64,000 nucleotides of DNA from the NCBI GenBank assembly GCA_964464375.1, contig CAYXFU010000001.1:176408-240407 (forward strand), read 5' to 3'. Shown piece after piece: positions 19,274-28,725 of this stretch. The translations under genes were made by a program, and so were the position numbers. The number at the start of each line of letters is the position of its first letter. Position 1 is the first letter of the stretch. The notes under the pieces were generated by a model. That model was given only the letters and a program-made list of their open reading frames with translations, had not been told where the DNA came from and searched no databases. This DNA comes from CAIOZA01 sp964464375 (GTDB taxonomy: Bacteria > Bacteroidota > Ignavibacteria > Kapaibacteriales > UBA2268).

Positions 19274-19861
19274 TTGTTTGCCGGTATGAAAAATTGGATG
19301 GATTATCCCTGGCAATTAACACCTGATAACAAAGGCTCTCAAATACTAAGAAAAGATAGCTACAATCCTCCTTGGGTTGTTGACACTTCACTTGGCTATC
19401 ACAGCATGAGAACAGATGCAGTGCTATCCATAACTTTTGATAAAGATTTTGAAGGTAATCAACTTACTCAACCGGATAATATGCTTGTTTGCGGCGCAGG
19501 ATATATAAAAGATGATTTTACAAGAGAGCTTGTTGTTTGGACACGAGACGATGATAATGGAAAATGGACAAAGAACATTGCAACTAATCAGAATAAAGCC
19601 TCCGGAATACGTTCTTTCAAAATTCACACTGATAAAGTAACAGGTAAACAATGGCTTTTTTGTGGAGTAACAGAAGGAAATATTATCAAAGCGGCTTTCG
19701 ACCCGAATAAATCAGGGAAATTAGTTTTCGATACTACTCAGGAACTTCAAAATCTGGGTAGAGTGATGGCAATGTGCGAGTGTAACGGCGATTTGTATGC
19801 CGCCGCAGGCGTTGACATGGTTGGTAAAGATACAGTCGGTGGATTGTATAGAAGAATGTGA
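19274..19861 (+). pseudogene. Remnant of a secreted propeller-like protein, truncated at both ends
   Basis: The frame is open from about 19259 and can be read from a TTG at 19274 (195 residues), but it looks like the middle of a larger protein. There is no signal peptide, no ribosome binding site and no sorting domain. The content resembles propeller blades (MLVCGAGYIKDDFTRELVVW; GKQWLFCGVTEGNIIKAAFD; GRVMAMCECNGDLYAAAGVD; GGLYRR). In proteins of this type, as I remember them, the sequence runs on past GGLYRR, whereas here the frame stops one codon later, exactly where the 28-bp repeat begins (19857). I therefore call it a truncated gene left by recombination at the repeat. Expression as a short protein is not excluded. 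Confidence 0.6.
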
Positions 19862-19884
19862 TATCTTTTATTTTTAAATAACTT
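19857..19884 (+). repeat. 28-bp direct repeat, right copy
   Basis: Identical to 16523-16550. Its first bases supply the stop codon (TGA at 19859) of the truncated frame, so the coding homology appears to end at the repeat boundary. Confidence 0.9.
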
Positions 19885-20059
19885 AAAATGAAATGATAAG
19901 ATCATCTAAGCTAGTTTTGATGCTTTGTAACAAATTTCCCTTTTTTATGTTCTTGATCCTGTATCATAATTTAAAATCAAAGTTTTCTTTTTTTGGTTCT
20001 CAGTTTAAATAATTCTGTGCAAAAATTCCTTTTCAGATTCTAATTTCCTAAGGCAAATT

Positions 20060-21478
20060 ATGAGAAAACATGTACAACTACTATATTTCATATTCTTAAT
20101 CTATTTTACTACGAATACTGAACTTATTCCTCAAACTCTTCAGTATCCTCCAGACATTGAGGAAAGAATCAAACAATTTGAAGGAAGTTTATCCTCTACA
20201 CTACAATCAAAGGTGAAATGGACATTAGATGAAAGAATGTCTTACTATAAAATTCCTGGGTTAAGTATTGCTGTTGTTAATGATTATAGAATTGAATGGG
20301 CAAAAGGTTATGGCTTGGCTGACACATCCGAAAATAGTCCTGTTACCACCGAAACATTATTCCAGGCAGGATCAGTAAGTAAATCTTTGAATGCAGTTGG
20401 TGTCTTAAAATTAGTGCAGGATAGTACAATCGGACTTCATTCTGATATCAACAACTACTTAACGTCGTGGCAATTTCCTTATGATATGTTCTCAAAAGAT
20501 AAGAAAATTACAATTGCTCATCTTTTGAGTCATACAGCAGGATTGAGTGTTCATGGATTTCTAGGTTATAAGCGGACTGATTCATTACCTACAATTATTC
20601 AAATTCTTGATGGCACTCCTCCAGCTAACACATTTGCAGTCCGGTCAACATCTGAGCCTGGATTGAAATATCAATATTCTGGTGGCGGCACAATTATTTC
20701 TCAATTGATTGTTATGGATAATTCAAAAAAACCATACGATGAGTATATGAAGCAAAATGTATTAAATCCAATTGGCATGACAAATAGTTTTTATGCTCAG
20801 CCTCCACCTGAAACCTATAAATCATTATTGGCAACTGGGTACAATGAAACTGGTGAATTAGAAGGCAAGTATTATATTCATCCTGAACAAGCGGCAGCAG
20901 GTTTATGGACTAATCCGACAGATTTGTGTAAATATATCATTGAAACCCAATTATCTTATCAGGGAAAATCTAATAAAGTACTTTCTGAAGAAGCAACAAA
21001 GCTAAGATTAACTCCTTTCTTTGACAAATCTTATGCTTTTGGGGTTTTTATTAGTGATAATGGAGTCGCAAAGTACTTCTATCATAGTGGCAAAAATCAA
21101 GGCTTTTTAACCTACTATATTGCGAGTATTGAGGATGGTAAGGGTGTGGCATTTATGTATAATAACTCAATAAATGCTACTATTATGACTGAAATTTTCA
21201 ATAGTATAGCAAATGTATACAAATGGAAAGGTTTTTATAAACCTACTGATGTTACTGAGAACCCGAATGAGGGAATGAATAGAATATTTCCAAATCCTGC
21301 TATGGACTTCATTAACATTATATCAGAGGAAACCGATGCACAAATATTCATTTTTGATTTATTTGGCAGGAAAGTGATGGAATCACCATTTCAGGCTAGA
21401 ATTGATATTCGCGATTTAAATGCGGGAGTTTACTTTTTAACGATAAATGAGAAAATATATAGATTTTTTAAAATCTAA
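20060..21478 (+). CDS. Secreted serine hydrolase of the beta-lactamase/D-Ala-carboxypeptidase family with T9SS sorting domain
   Basis: This 472-residue protein has an N-terminal signal (LLYFIFLIYFTTNTELIPQ) and a class C beta-lactamase-like fold. The catalytic SxxK is S105-V-S-K108 in LFQAGSVSKSLNAVG. The second motif is Tyr in KYQYSGGGTIISQL near 212, and HSGKNQGFLTYY near 353 replaces the KTG box. HLLSHTAGL is typical of the family. The last 75 residues form a type A sorting domain (IFPNPAMDFINII ... LNAGVYFLTINEKIYRFFKI). Family members include esterases, peptidases and penicillin-binding proteins, so the substrate is open; antibiotic resistance should not be assumed. Confidence 0.88.
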   Translation: MRKHVQLLYFIFLIYFTTNTELIPQTLQYPPDIEERIKQFEGSLSSTLQSKVKWTLDERMSYYKIPGLSIAVVNDYRIEWAKGYGLADTSENSPVTTETLFQAGSVSKSLNAVGVLKLVQDSTIGLHSDINNYLTSWQFPYDMFSKDKKITIAHLLSHTAGLSVHGFLGYKRTDSLPTIIQILDGTPPANTFAVRSTSEPGLKYQYSGGGTIISQLIVMDNSKKPYDEYMKQNVLNPIGMTNSFYAQPPPETYKSLLATGYNETGELEGKYYIHPEQAAAGLWTNPTDLCKYIIETQLSYQGKSNKVLSEEATKLRLTPFFDKSYAFGVFISDNGVAKYFYHSGKNQGFLTYYIASIEDGKGVAFMYNNSINATIMTEIFNSIANVYKWKGFYKPTDVTENPNEGMNRIFPNPAMDFINIISEETDAQIFIFDLFGRKVMESPFQARIDIRDLNAGVYFLTINEKIYRFFKI

Positions 21479-21552
21479 AGTTAATATTCTGATTTGCTAA
21501 AAATGAATTAATAATTGAATTTTTTGTAAACAAAATATATTAAGGTGGCATC

Positions 21553-24387
21553 ATGAAAAATACTATTCTCCTTCTTGCATTTCTTTTATGTTCATCTTTA
21601 CTTTTTGCAGAAGAGTTTAAAGTAAATTTTTTGCTAAATGATGGCAGTACCAAATCATATAAACTGGCTGAAATTGATAACTTCAAAATCTTAGCCGGAA
21701 AAAGTAATTACATGATAAAGATTTTCTATGAGGATTCTTTGTCTGATAATTTCCTGACTAAAAATATCGATTCAATAAATTTTGATGTTTCTCCAACAAA
21801 TATACTTTGGATTAAACTAACAGACCAAATGAAGAATTACATTGTGTCTGATATTGACAGCATTAATTTTTTCATTCCAGCTACTCCAATACCACAAATC
21901 ACGAGTATAAGCCCAACTTCTGGAAAAGTTGGTGATGAAATAATAGTAACTGGTACAAATTTTGGAACGATTCAGAGCAATAGTTTCTTATCATTCAAGA
22001 ATAAAAATGCTACTATCTATTCTTCCTGGACTGATACTGAGATTAAAGTGAAAGTTCCTGTTGGTACATCCACTGGTCCAGTTTCAGTTACTGTTGGTGG
22101 AGTGAAGAGTAATGAATTAAATTTTACAATGATACATTATATAACAACTATATCTCCAGTGTCTGGGAGATATGGGGATGTAGTTACAATTAAAGGAATG
22201 AGTTTTGGCTCAGCTCAGAATCAAAATCTTGTAGTATTTAATGGTATGAATGCTAAAGATTATACATCCTGGACGGATACAACAATCAAAGTTAAAATTC
22301 CAAATGGTGTAAAAACAGGTAAATTGTACGTAGAGGTTGATGGCAATAAAAGTAATGAGGTTTCTTTCAGCATTCTTCATAGTATGGCTAGTATCTCACC
22401 TACTGCGGCAAGAATTGGAGACACTATTGCAATTTCTGGAATTTCATTTGGGGCAAAAAAGGATTCAAGTTATGTTGCTTTCAATACATTAAATGTAAAA
22501 GATTATATTTCCTGGAGTGATACATTAGTAAAAGTAAAAGTCCCTGTTGGAACCTTTACTGGAGTGGTTTCGCTCACAATGAATAAATCCAAAAGTAACG
22601 TTATCAATTTTTCAGTAATACCTCGAATAACACAATTATCTCCGGATTCAGCAGGAATTTCTCAGAATATAAGTATTTTCGGTAATGGATTTGGAAAGCC
22701 TCAAGGTACTGGGATTGTTTCATTTAACGGTGCTGATGCTAAAGAGTACCTTATTTGGGACGATACTGAGCTGAGAGTTTCTGTTCCTGAAGGGGCAAAA
22801 AATGGGAAAGTCACAGTAACAGCCAGTGGAAATATCAGTAACGAATTGAACTTTACATTAAAACCATATATTGTATCAATCAATCCAACTATTGCTAAAT
22901 TAGGTACTGAAGTTACAATCGCAGGTTATAACTTTGGGGCAACTCAAGGAAATAGCTTCGTCTCATTTAATAAAGCTAATGGGAGCAGTTTTGTTAGCTG
23001 GAGTGATACTGAAATTAAATTACTTATTCCAAGTGCTACAAATAGCGGAAAGGTATCAGTTACAATCGGTACAGTTAAGAGCAATGAAGTTGTGCTTTCC
23101 ATTATTCCGGAGATTATATCTATCAGCCCAACAAGCGAAAAAATTGGAGGACTGGTTACAATAACCGGAATAGGTTTCAATGATGCAAGAGGAACCAGTT
23201 TTGTTTCATTTGCAAATGCTGACGTTACAGACTACCAAAGTTGGTCAAGTACGTCCATTATAGTCAAAGTACCATCTGGTGCTAGAAATGGCAAAGTTTA
23301 TGTTACTTCCGGTACCCAAAAAAGTAATGAGGTTGATTTTACTGTTTTACCTTCCATATCAGGCATTCAACCCGGGAATGGTTTGGTAGGAGATATGATA
23401 ATAATATCTGGTGCTAGTTTTGGATCTTCCCAAGGAACCAGTTATGTTTCTTTCAATGGTACCAATGTTACAAATTATCAAAGTTGGTCAGAATCTGAAA
23501 TAAGAGTTTTAGTTCCTCAGGGAGCAACAAGTGGTAAAGTATATGTCATGGCTGGAGCCTTAAAGAGCAACGAAGTTGATTTTATAATGACACCACAGAT
23601 TTCAAATATCACCCCCGATAGATCTAATCTTGGCGGTCAAATTACAATCAACGGCGTTAATTTTGGTGCTACGAGAGTATCTAGTGTAGTTTCCTTCAAT
23701 GCAATAAGTGCAACTTCTTACCAAAGCTGGAGTAATTCGTCAATTGTGGTTACAATACCGAATAGTGCTGTTACTGGTAAAGTTTCGATAACGGTAAGCA
23801 GTATTAAAAGTAACGAAGTAGATTTCACTATTACATCAGTTATGATTGGTAATCAAGAATGGATGACAAGAAATTTAGATGTAAGCACATATCGTAATGG
23901 AGATCAGATCCCCGAATGTACTGATGCAACACAATGGGAGAGCCTTACCACAGGTGCTTGGTGCTATTACTCGAATGAATCTTCTAACGGTACTATATAT
24001 GGTAAACTGTATAACTGGTTTGCAGTGAATGATTCACGAAACTTAGCTCCATCGGGCTGGCATGTAGCAACTGATGCTGAATTTACTGCTTTGAGTACTT
24101 ATCTTAATGGAGATGCAGTTTCCGGAGGTAAAATGAAGGAAACCGGAACTACACATTGGACTAGCCCAAACACTAATGCTACAAACGAAAGTGGATTTAC
24201 TGCTCTTGGTGCTGGATACAGATCAAATGGATTTGCACGTATTAGTGATGTTCTTGTTCTTTGGTCAACTACTCAAAATGATGCAAACACAGCTTGGGCA
24301 AGAAATTTCTCTTATAATACAGGTGCTTTAGCCAGGAATGCACAATGGAAACAGGTAGGTTTCTCTGTTAGATGCATCAAGGACTAA
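21553..24387 (+). CDS. Secreted protein with eight TIG domains and a C-terminal FISUMP domain
   Basis: This 944-residue protein has a signal peptide (MKNTILLLAFLLCSSLLFA). Next come two copies of a short module that ends IDSINF (residues about 20-115; VNFLLNDGSTKSYKLAEID, NYIVSDIDSINFF). Eight IPT/TIG Ig-like domains of about 82 residues follow, each starting like ITSISPTSGKVGDEIIVTG and containing NFG/SFG, a conserved SW(T/S)DTEIKV strand and KSNEV at the end. The C-terminal 180 residues form a FISUMP domain (GNQEWMTRNLDVSTYRNGD, GKLYNWFAVND, APSGWHVATDAEF, ESGFTALGAGYRSNG, WARNFSYN, GFSVRCIKD). No type A sorting domain is present. A surface adhesion or scaffold role is inferred. Neighbours share its modules. 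Confidence 0.88.
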   Translation: MKNTILLLAFLLCSSLLFAEEFKVNFLLNDGSTKSYKLAEIDNFKILAGKSNYMIKIFYEDSLSDNFLTKNIDSINFDVSPTNILWIKLTDQMKNYIVSDIDSINFFIPATPIPQITSISPTSGKVGDEIIVTGTNFGTIQSNSFLSFKNKNATIYSSWTDTEIKVKVPVGTSTGPVSVTVGGVKSNELNFTMIHYITTISPVSGRYGDVVTIKGMSFGSAQNQNLVVFNGMNAKDYTSWTDTTIKVKIPNGVKTGKLYVEVDGNKSNEVSFSILHSMASISPTAARIGDTIAISGISFGAKKDSSYVAFNTLNVKDYISWSDTLVKVKVPVGTFTGVVSLTMNKSKSNVINFSVIPRITQLSPDSAGISQNISIFGNGFGKPQGTGIVSFNGADAKEYLIWDDTELRVSVPEGAKNGKVTVTASGNISNELNFTLKPYIVSINPTIAKLGTEVTIAGYNFGATQGNSFVSFNKANGSSFVSWSDTEIKLLIPSATNSGKVSVTIGTVKSNEVVLSIIPEIISISPTSEKIGGLVTITGIGFNDARGTSFVSFANADVTDYQSWSSTSIIVKVPSGARNGKVYVTSGTQKSNEVDFTVLPSISGIQPGNGLVGDMIIISGASFGSSQGTSYVSFNGTNVTNYQSWSESEIRVLVPQGATSGKVYVMAGALKSNEVDFIMTPQISNITPDRSNLGGQITINGVNFGATRVSSVVSFNAISATSYQSWSNSSIVVTIPNSAVTGKVSITVSSIKSNEVDFTITSVMIGNQEWMTRNLDVSTYRNGDQIPECTDATQWESLTTGAWCYYSNESSNGTIYGKLYNWFAVNDSRNLAPSGWHVATDAEFTALSTYLNGDAVSGGKMKETGTTHWTSPNTNATNESGFTALGAGYRSNGFARISDVLVLWSTTQNDANTAWARNFSYNTGALARNAQWKQVGFSVRCIKD

Positions 24388-24437
24388 ATATGAATGTAAT
24401 TGGTAATTATTATTTTAATAAATTTTTAGGAGTTTTT

Positions 24438-24896
24438 ATGAAAATGTTTTACGCATCAATTATTATGACAATGTCTTTCTGCATTTTAGCTAATGCTCAA
24501 AGCGACACAATGGTTATTACTATGAAGAATAGCCAAATTGAAAAAATTGCAGTTTCTCAAATTCAAAAGATTAAATTTGAGAATATTACTGATGTAAGGG
24601 ATGAACTTTCTATAAATCATAATCTTCAGCTATCAGGCAATTATCCTAACCCTTTTGCTGAAATGACTAATATCGACTTTGAAATTACAAGTTCCGGAAC
24701 TGTATCAGTATTTATTTATGATAATGCCGGAACTAAGATTCAGACCTTAAAATGTGAGAATTGTTCAGTCGGGAAGAATTCATTACAATGGGATGGTTTT
24801 GACCTAAACAAAAATAAAGTTCAAGGTGGTGTTTATTATTATGAAGTAAAATTCAATAATGAAACACTTTCAAAGAAAATGATTTTGGTAAAATAA
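24438..24896 (+). CDS. Small exported protein consisting mainly of a T9SS/FlgD-like sorting domain
   Basis: This 152-residue protein starts at the ATG at 24438, which is preceded by TTAGGAG and begins a signal peptide (MKMFYASIIMTMSFCILANA). An earlier in-frame ATG at 24372 would overlap the FISUMP gene and bury the signal peptide. After the signal come one short module (MVITMKNSQIEKIAVSQIQK ending IKF, like the IDSINF module next door) and a FlgD-Ig/type A sorting domain (LSGNYPNPFAEMTNIDFEI ... NSLQWDGFDLNKNKVQGGVY ... LSKKMILVK). Little else is present, so it is almost a sorting tag alone. It may partner the preceding FISUMP protein, which lacks a sorting domain; this is inference. Confidence 0.8.
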   Translation: MKMFYASIIMTMSFCILANAQSDTMVITMKNSQIEKIAVSQIQKIKFENITDVRDELSINHNLQLSGNYPNPFAEMTNIDFEITSSGTVSVFIYDNAGTKIQTLKCENCSVGKNSLQWDGFDLNKNKVQGGVYYYEVKFNNETLSKKMILVK

Positions 24897-24983
24897 TAAA
24901 ATAATTCAGTTCAAATATATCATTCAGACAAACTGAATCGACTTATTTGAAAAATTTGATCATTAATTTTTAAAGGCAATAAT

Positions 24984-26810
24984 ATGAAAAAAATATTTCT
25001 GATTATTTTGCTATTCATTAGCTCTATCTCACTTTTTTCTCAAAAGCCAGGAGTTAAGTTTTATTTGAATGATGGAAAAAGTAAATCCTACAATATTGAA
25101 GATGTAAGCAATTTATCTTTTATACCAAGCATCAATAAAGTCATCATGATGACAATATATTTGAAGGATTTGCCAGCCGATACATATCCTATTTCTGAAA
25201 TAGATTCTATTAATTTTGAAAGTTTGGATGGCTCATTTAGTGATTTATATATTTACAAATCTAACCAGTCATACCAAAATTATGTTTTAAATGAGATTGA
25301 CAGCATTATTTTTAAACAAGCAGTTTCAGCTAATATTACAAGTATCACACCAGCTACAGCGAGAATTGGTGAAACAATTAAAATTTCCGGTAATGGTTTT
25401 GGTTCGACAAGGGATAATGGGTTTGTATCATTCATGGGCTCTAAAGGTAGAGAATACTCAGATTGGAATGATACCGAGATTTCAGTGAAAGTTCCTTCTG
25501 GTGCTGCAACAGGGAAGTTATCCGTGACAGTAAATAATATTAAAAGTAATGAAGTTGATTTTACATTGAACTCGACTCCAATTATTACAAACATAGATCC
25601 GGCATCATTTGAATCAGGCTCAATAGTCACTATTAATGGCTTTGGGTTTGGAGCAACTAAAGATGCTAGTTTAGTTATTTTTGGTTCAGCACCGGCTTCT
25701 GAATATCCTAGCTGGAGCGACACACAGATAAAGGTTAAAGTTCCTACAAGTGCTGTGAGCGGCAAATTATCAGTAAAAGTTAACTCAATCAACAGTAATC
25801 TAGTTGATTATACTATTGCCGTTACACCTAAAATCACAAGTATCGCCCCAACCAGCTTTGCTATTGGAAGTACAGTAACAATTAATGGAACAAATTTTGG
25901 AGCCACACGTGGAACAAGTAATGTTAGTTTCAATGGCATTAATGCAACAACTTTTACAAGCTGGAGTAACACAAAAATAGTTTGTAAAGTACCTACTGGT
26001 GTGACTACAGGATTGCTCTCTGTTACAGTTAATGCAGTAACAAGCAATGAAGTTTTATTTACAATTGTTACACCTATTGAAACTGTTTTAATTCCAGCCG
26101 GTACTTTCAAAATGGGTAATACAGGACCGTATTCAGGTATCATAATGATTCAAGAAGTTCCAGTACATAATGTGACAATCAGTAGGGACTTTTATATGAG
26201 CAAATATGAAATTATACAAGAGCTTTATTTATCATTGGTGGGAACAAATCCTAGTAATTTGAAGAGACCAGATCACCCAGTAGAAAGGATCAACTGGTTT
26301 GATGCTGTCGCATTTTGCAACAAATTATCAGATAGAGATGGCTACACAAAATGTTATAAAATTAACGGTTCAAATGTGACTTGCGATTGGGATGCTAATG
26401 GTTGGAGACTACCAACTGAAGCAGAATGGGAATATGCCTGCAAAGCAGGTACATCAACCGATTTTTATAATGGAAATAATGAAAGCGACCTTGATCAAAT
26501 TGCTTGGCATAGTGGTAATAGTGGTGATTCAACTCATGTCCCGGGACTGAAAAAACCCAATAAATTTGGTTTATATGACATTCTTGGAAATGTTTTTGAA
26601 TGGGTTTGGGACTGGAGTGGAAACTACAGTGGTGGTGCTGAAACAGATCCAACAGGATCTTCTTCAGGTGCTATAAAATTATGCCGTGGCGGCTCATGGC
26701 ATAATGGTATGCCTAATGGAATGAGTAGGTCATCTTTTCGAGGATGGATGGATACACCTTATCTGTATAGCAGTACGATGGGTATAAGAGTAGTAAGACT
26801 GGCTAATTAA
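24984..26810 (+). CDS. Secreted TIG-repeat protein with a formylglycine-generating-enzyme-like (SUMF1) domain
   Basis: This 608-residue protein has a signal peptide (MKKIFLIILLFISSISLFS) and two copies of the IDSINF module (VKFYLNDGKSKSYNIEDVS; NYVLNEIDSIIF). Three TIG domains follow (ITSITPATARIGETIKISG; ITNIDPASFESGSIVTING; ITSIAPTSFAIGSTVTING). Residues about 365-608 form an FGE-sulfatase/SUMF1-type domain (LIPAGTFKMGN, YEIIQELYLSLVG, HPVERINWFDAVAFCNKLS, GWRLPTEAEWEYACKAGT, GLYDILGNVFEWVWDW, LCRGGSWHNG, MGIRVVRLAN). It shares the N-terminal plan of the protein at 21.6 kb but swaps FISUMP for the SUMF1 fold. The extracellular location argues for a binding or structural role rather than sulfatase activation. 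No sorting domain is visible. Confidence 0.87.
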   Translation: MKKIFLIILLFISSISLFSQKPGVKFYLNDGKSKSYNIEDVSNLSFIPSINKVIMMTIYLKDLPADTYPISEIDSINFESLDGSFSDLYIYKSNQSYQNYVLNEIDSIIFKQAVSANITSITPATARIGETIKISGNGFGSTRDNGFVSFMGSKGREYSDWNDTEISVKVPSGAATGKLSVTVNNIKSNEVDFTLNSTPIITNIDPASFESGSIVTINGFGFGATKDASLVIFGSAPASEYPSWSDTQIKVKVPTSAVSGKLSVKVNSINSNLVDYTIAVTPKITSIAPTSFAIGSTVTINGTNFGATRGTSNVSFNGINATTFTSWSNTKIVCKVPTGVTTGLLSVTVNAVTSNEVLFTIVTPIETVLIPAGTFKMGNTGPYSGIIMIQEVPVHNVTISRDFYMSKYEIIQELYLSLVGTNPSNLKRPDHPVERINWFDAVAFCNKLSDRDGYTKCYKINGSNVTCDWDANGWRLPTEAEWEYACKAGTSTDFYNGNNESDLDQIAWHSGNSGDSTHVPGLKKPNKFGLYDILGNVFEWVWDWSGNYSGGAETDPTGSSSGAIKLCRGGSWHNGMPNGMSRSSFRGWMDTPYLYSSTMGIRVVRLAN

Positions 26811-26827
26811 GTGCTTCATTTGGCAAT

Positions 26828-26869
26828 AACCAGCAGTAACTTTCTTGCTTGTTACTGCTGGTTTTTTTT
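26828..26869 (+). terminator. Rho-independent terminator after the TIG/SUMF1 gene
   Basis: AACCAGCAGTAAC (26828-26840) and GTTACTGCTGGTT (26851-26863) are perfectly complementary and are followed by a T-tract. Confidence 0.92.
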
Positions 26870-27005
26870 AATTGATTTTATTAAAAGATTAATCATATTA
26901 ATAATCAAATATTTGGAAAGTTTATAATATAATCTACAATATATAAAAATTGAATATGTCATTATTTAAAAGAAAATAATTTTTTACACAAATAGGAGCC
27001 TTTTT

Positions 27006-27752
27006 ATGAAATTTACTAAGCTACAAATCATGCTTGCCTTGATGGTATCAGCTTTAATGTTTAATGCCTGCAAAGATGATCCGGTTAATCCAACTGACGA
27101 TCCATCAAGTTATTTCCAGTTTAAAGCTGGCAATTATTGGGTTTATAAATCCGATTCTCTTGATATCAATCAGATGATTGTTCCAGGAACTTCAACAACA
27201 GATTCTACAGTAGATGTCGGTATAGAAACGAAATCAGGGAAATCAGCAAATAAATTGGTAACATATTATTCTGATAACTCTAATGAAGATAATTATTATG
27301 CTTTAGATGGAAGTAAATTATTTACTTTCTTCGCAGATGTCGCTCAGGGTGGTGTTACTTTACCAATATCCAATTGGATGTTAATTGCTGACTTTGGTGG
27401 TACATCCTGGACAGTTTTGGATACAAATATTTCTCAAGATATGGGAATGGGTATTCTTAATGCAAAAGTCACTGTGGTTGGCTCAAAGGGTACTCAAAAA
27501 ACCATTACGGTCGGTTCAACTGGAATTGCATGCCAGGAATTTATTCAAAAAATAACTGTAGCCGGAAAAATAACCATCTCTGGCATCCCGATTCCCATTG
27601 ATATTAATCTAACCATTACATCTAAGCAATATTTCGGTAAAAATGTTGGTCTTGTTCAGATTTTACAAGAAACCACAAAGCTAACAATACCAGGTCTGGG
27701 TGATCAAATTATTCAAGGCTATATCAGTACTCTTCAAAGGTATAAAGTTTAA
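27006..27752 (+). CDS. Hypothetical lipoprotein
   Basis: This 248-residue protein has a lipoprotein signal (LALMVSALMFNACKDD) with the acceptor Cys at residue 22. Start choice is backed by AGGAG a few bases upstream. The mature part is rich in Thr, Ser and beta-strand patterns (FKAGNYWVYKSDSLDINQM; GGTSWTVLDTNIS; GLVQILQETTKLTIPGLG). The opening YFQFKAGNYWVYKSDS resembles secreted proteins of this phylum that report on or bind something at the cell surface, but I do not recognise a named domain. Terminators flank the gene on both sides, so it is its own transcription unit. The function is unknown. Confidence 0.75.
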   Translation: MKFTKLQIMLALMVSALMFNACKDDPVNPTDDPSSYFQFKAGNYWVYKSDSLDINQMIVPGTSTTDSTVDVGIETKSGKSANKLVTYYSDNSNEDNYYALDGSKLFTFFADVAQGGVTLPISNWMLIADFGGTSWTVLDTNISQDMGMGILNAKVTVVGSKGTQKTITVGSTGIACQEFIQKITVAGKITISGIPIPIDINLTITSKQYFGKNVGLVQILQETTKLTIPGLGDQIIQGYISTLQRYKV

Positions 27753-27776
27753 TAATTTTGATTGAGCACAATTCCC

Positions 27777-27808
27777 AAACCCTTATTTAATCAAATAAGG
27801 GTTTTTTT
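27777..27808 (+). terminator. Rho-independent terminator after the lipoprotein gene
   Basis: AAACCCTTATTT and AAATAAGGGTTT pair perfectly around a short loop. A T-tract follows at 27801-27808. Confidence 0.9.
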
Positions 27809-27914
27809 TATTAAAGTTAATCCAAAAATGTACGATAAAAATAGTATTAGAGCGAATTTTAAGAAATAATAATCAGTTAAAATCGTTTCTATATATGTAT
27901 TTTTAGTTATTTAA

Positions 27915-27946
27915 TTTGATGATTAAACAAACAATGATTAGTTTTG
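27915..27946 (+). promoter_or_regulatory. Bacteroidota-type promoter for plsY-gpsA
   Basis: TTTG at 27915-27918, 20 bases, then TAGTTTTG at 27939-27946. Transcription would start near 27953, giving a leader of about 70 bases before plsY. Confidence 0.6.
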
Positions 27947-28020
27947 TATGATTTGTTTTAAATGTGAATTAAACTGATTAAATATTCAGTTTTTGATTTT
28001 CAATTAATAAGAAAGCAATA

Positions 28021-28716
28021 ATGGAAGCCACAATCAAAATAGCATTAATAATCCTCTTCAGTTATCTCATAGGTTCATTCCCAAGTGCAGTCATCATTAG
28101 CAAGAGATTTTTTGGTTTTGATATCAGGGAAAAAGGTAGCGGGAACATGGGAAGTACAAATGCTTTCCGTATTCTTGGGTGGAAATGGGGACTTGTTGTC
28201 CAGATTCTGGATATTCTCAAAGGAATCATTGCAGTTTCGTTGATAGCTACAGTCATTGGACAAGGAATCGACCTTGGTAAACACACTTGGTTTGAAGATA
28301 TAACCTTGATTAAGATGAGTGCCGGAGTTGCTGCAGTAATTGGTCACATCTGGTCACTATTTGTGAACTTTAGGGGTGGCAAAGGAATCAGCACAGCTGC
28401 AGGTATGCTAATAGCTATAGCGCCTATTGATGTCAGTATAGCATTAGGAATTTTTATTCTGGCAGTAATTTTTTCGGGTTATATTTCACTTGGCTCTTTG
28501 TCAGCTGCATTTGCTATTCCATCATCAATGTTTTTTAGATATAACATCCTTCATGTAGATATACCGGGTTATCAGATTATTATATATTTTTCATTAGCAT
28601 TAGCTTTGATGATAACTTATGCTCACAGAGCGAACATAAAGCGGCTTTGGAATGGTAAGGAAAACAAGTTCTCTAAGCTCCAGCTAATTAGAATTAGATC
28701 TCACAAAAATCGCTAA
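28021..28716 (+). CDS. plsY: Acyl-phosphate:glycerol-3-phosphate acyltransferase
   Basis: PlsY makes lysophosphatidic acid from acyl-phosphate and glycerol-3-phosphate at the inner membrane, the first acylation of phospholipid synthesis. The 231-residue protein shows about five membrane segments and the three conserved loops: GSFPSAVIISKRFFGFDIRE with GSGNMGSTNAFRILG, VIGHIWSLFVNFRGGKGIST, and a C-terminal LMITYAHRANIKRLWNGKEN. It is followed nine bases later by gpsA, which supplies its substrate, so the pair forms a small glycerophospholipid operon. The length is slightly above the usual 200-210 because of a longer loop around residues 75-95. Confidence 0.95.
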   Translation: MEATIKIALIILFSYLIGSFPSAVIISKRFFGFDIREKGSGNMGSTNAFRILGWKWGLVVQILDILKGIIAVSLIATVIGQGIDLGKHTWFEDITLIKMSAGVAAVIGHIWSLFVNFRGGKGISTAAGMLIAIAPIDVSIALGIFILAVIFSGYISLGSLSAAFAIPSSMFFRYNILHVDIPGYQIIIYFSLALALMITYAHRANIKRLWNGKENKFSKLQLIRIRSHKNR

Positions 28717-28725
28717 TAGCTTATA

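Noticed and set aside
16523..19884. A composite transposon bounded by the 28-bp repeats
   Set aside because: No transposase or integrase is encoded inside, and the repeats lack inverted terminal ends.
20060..21478. A beta-lactamase resistance gene
   Set aside because: It has the fold and SxxK motif but carries a T9SS sorting domain and lacks a KTG box, so it is better called a secreted serine hydrolase.
24372..24437. N-terminal extension of the small sorting-domain protein
   Set aside because: It overlaps the preceding gene and would hide the signal peptide. The ATG at 24438 has an AGGAG site.
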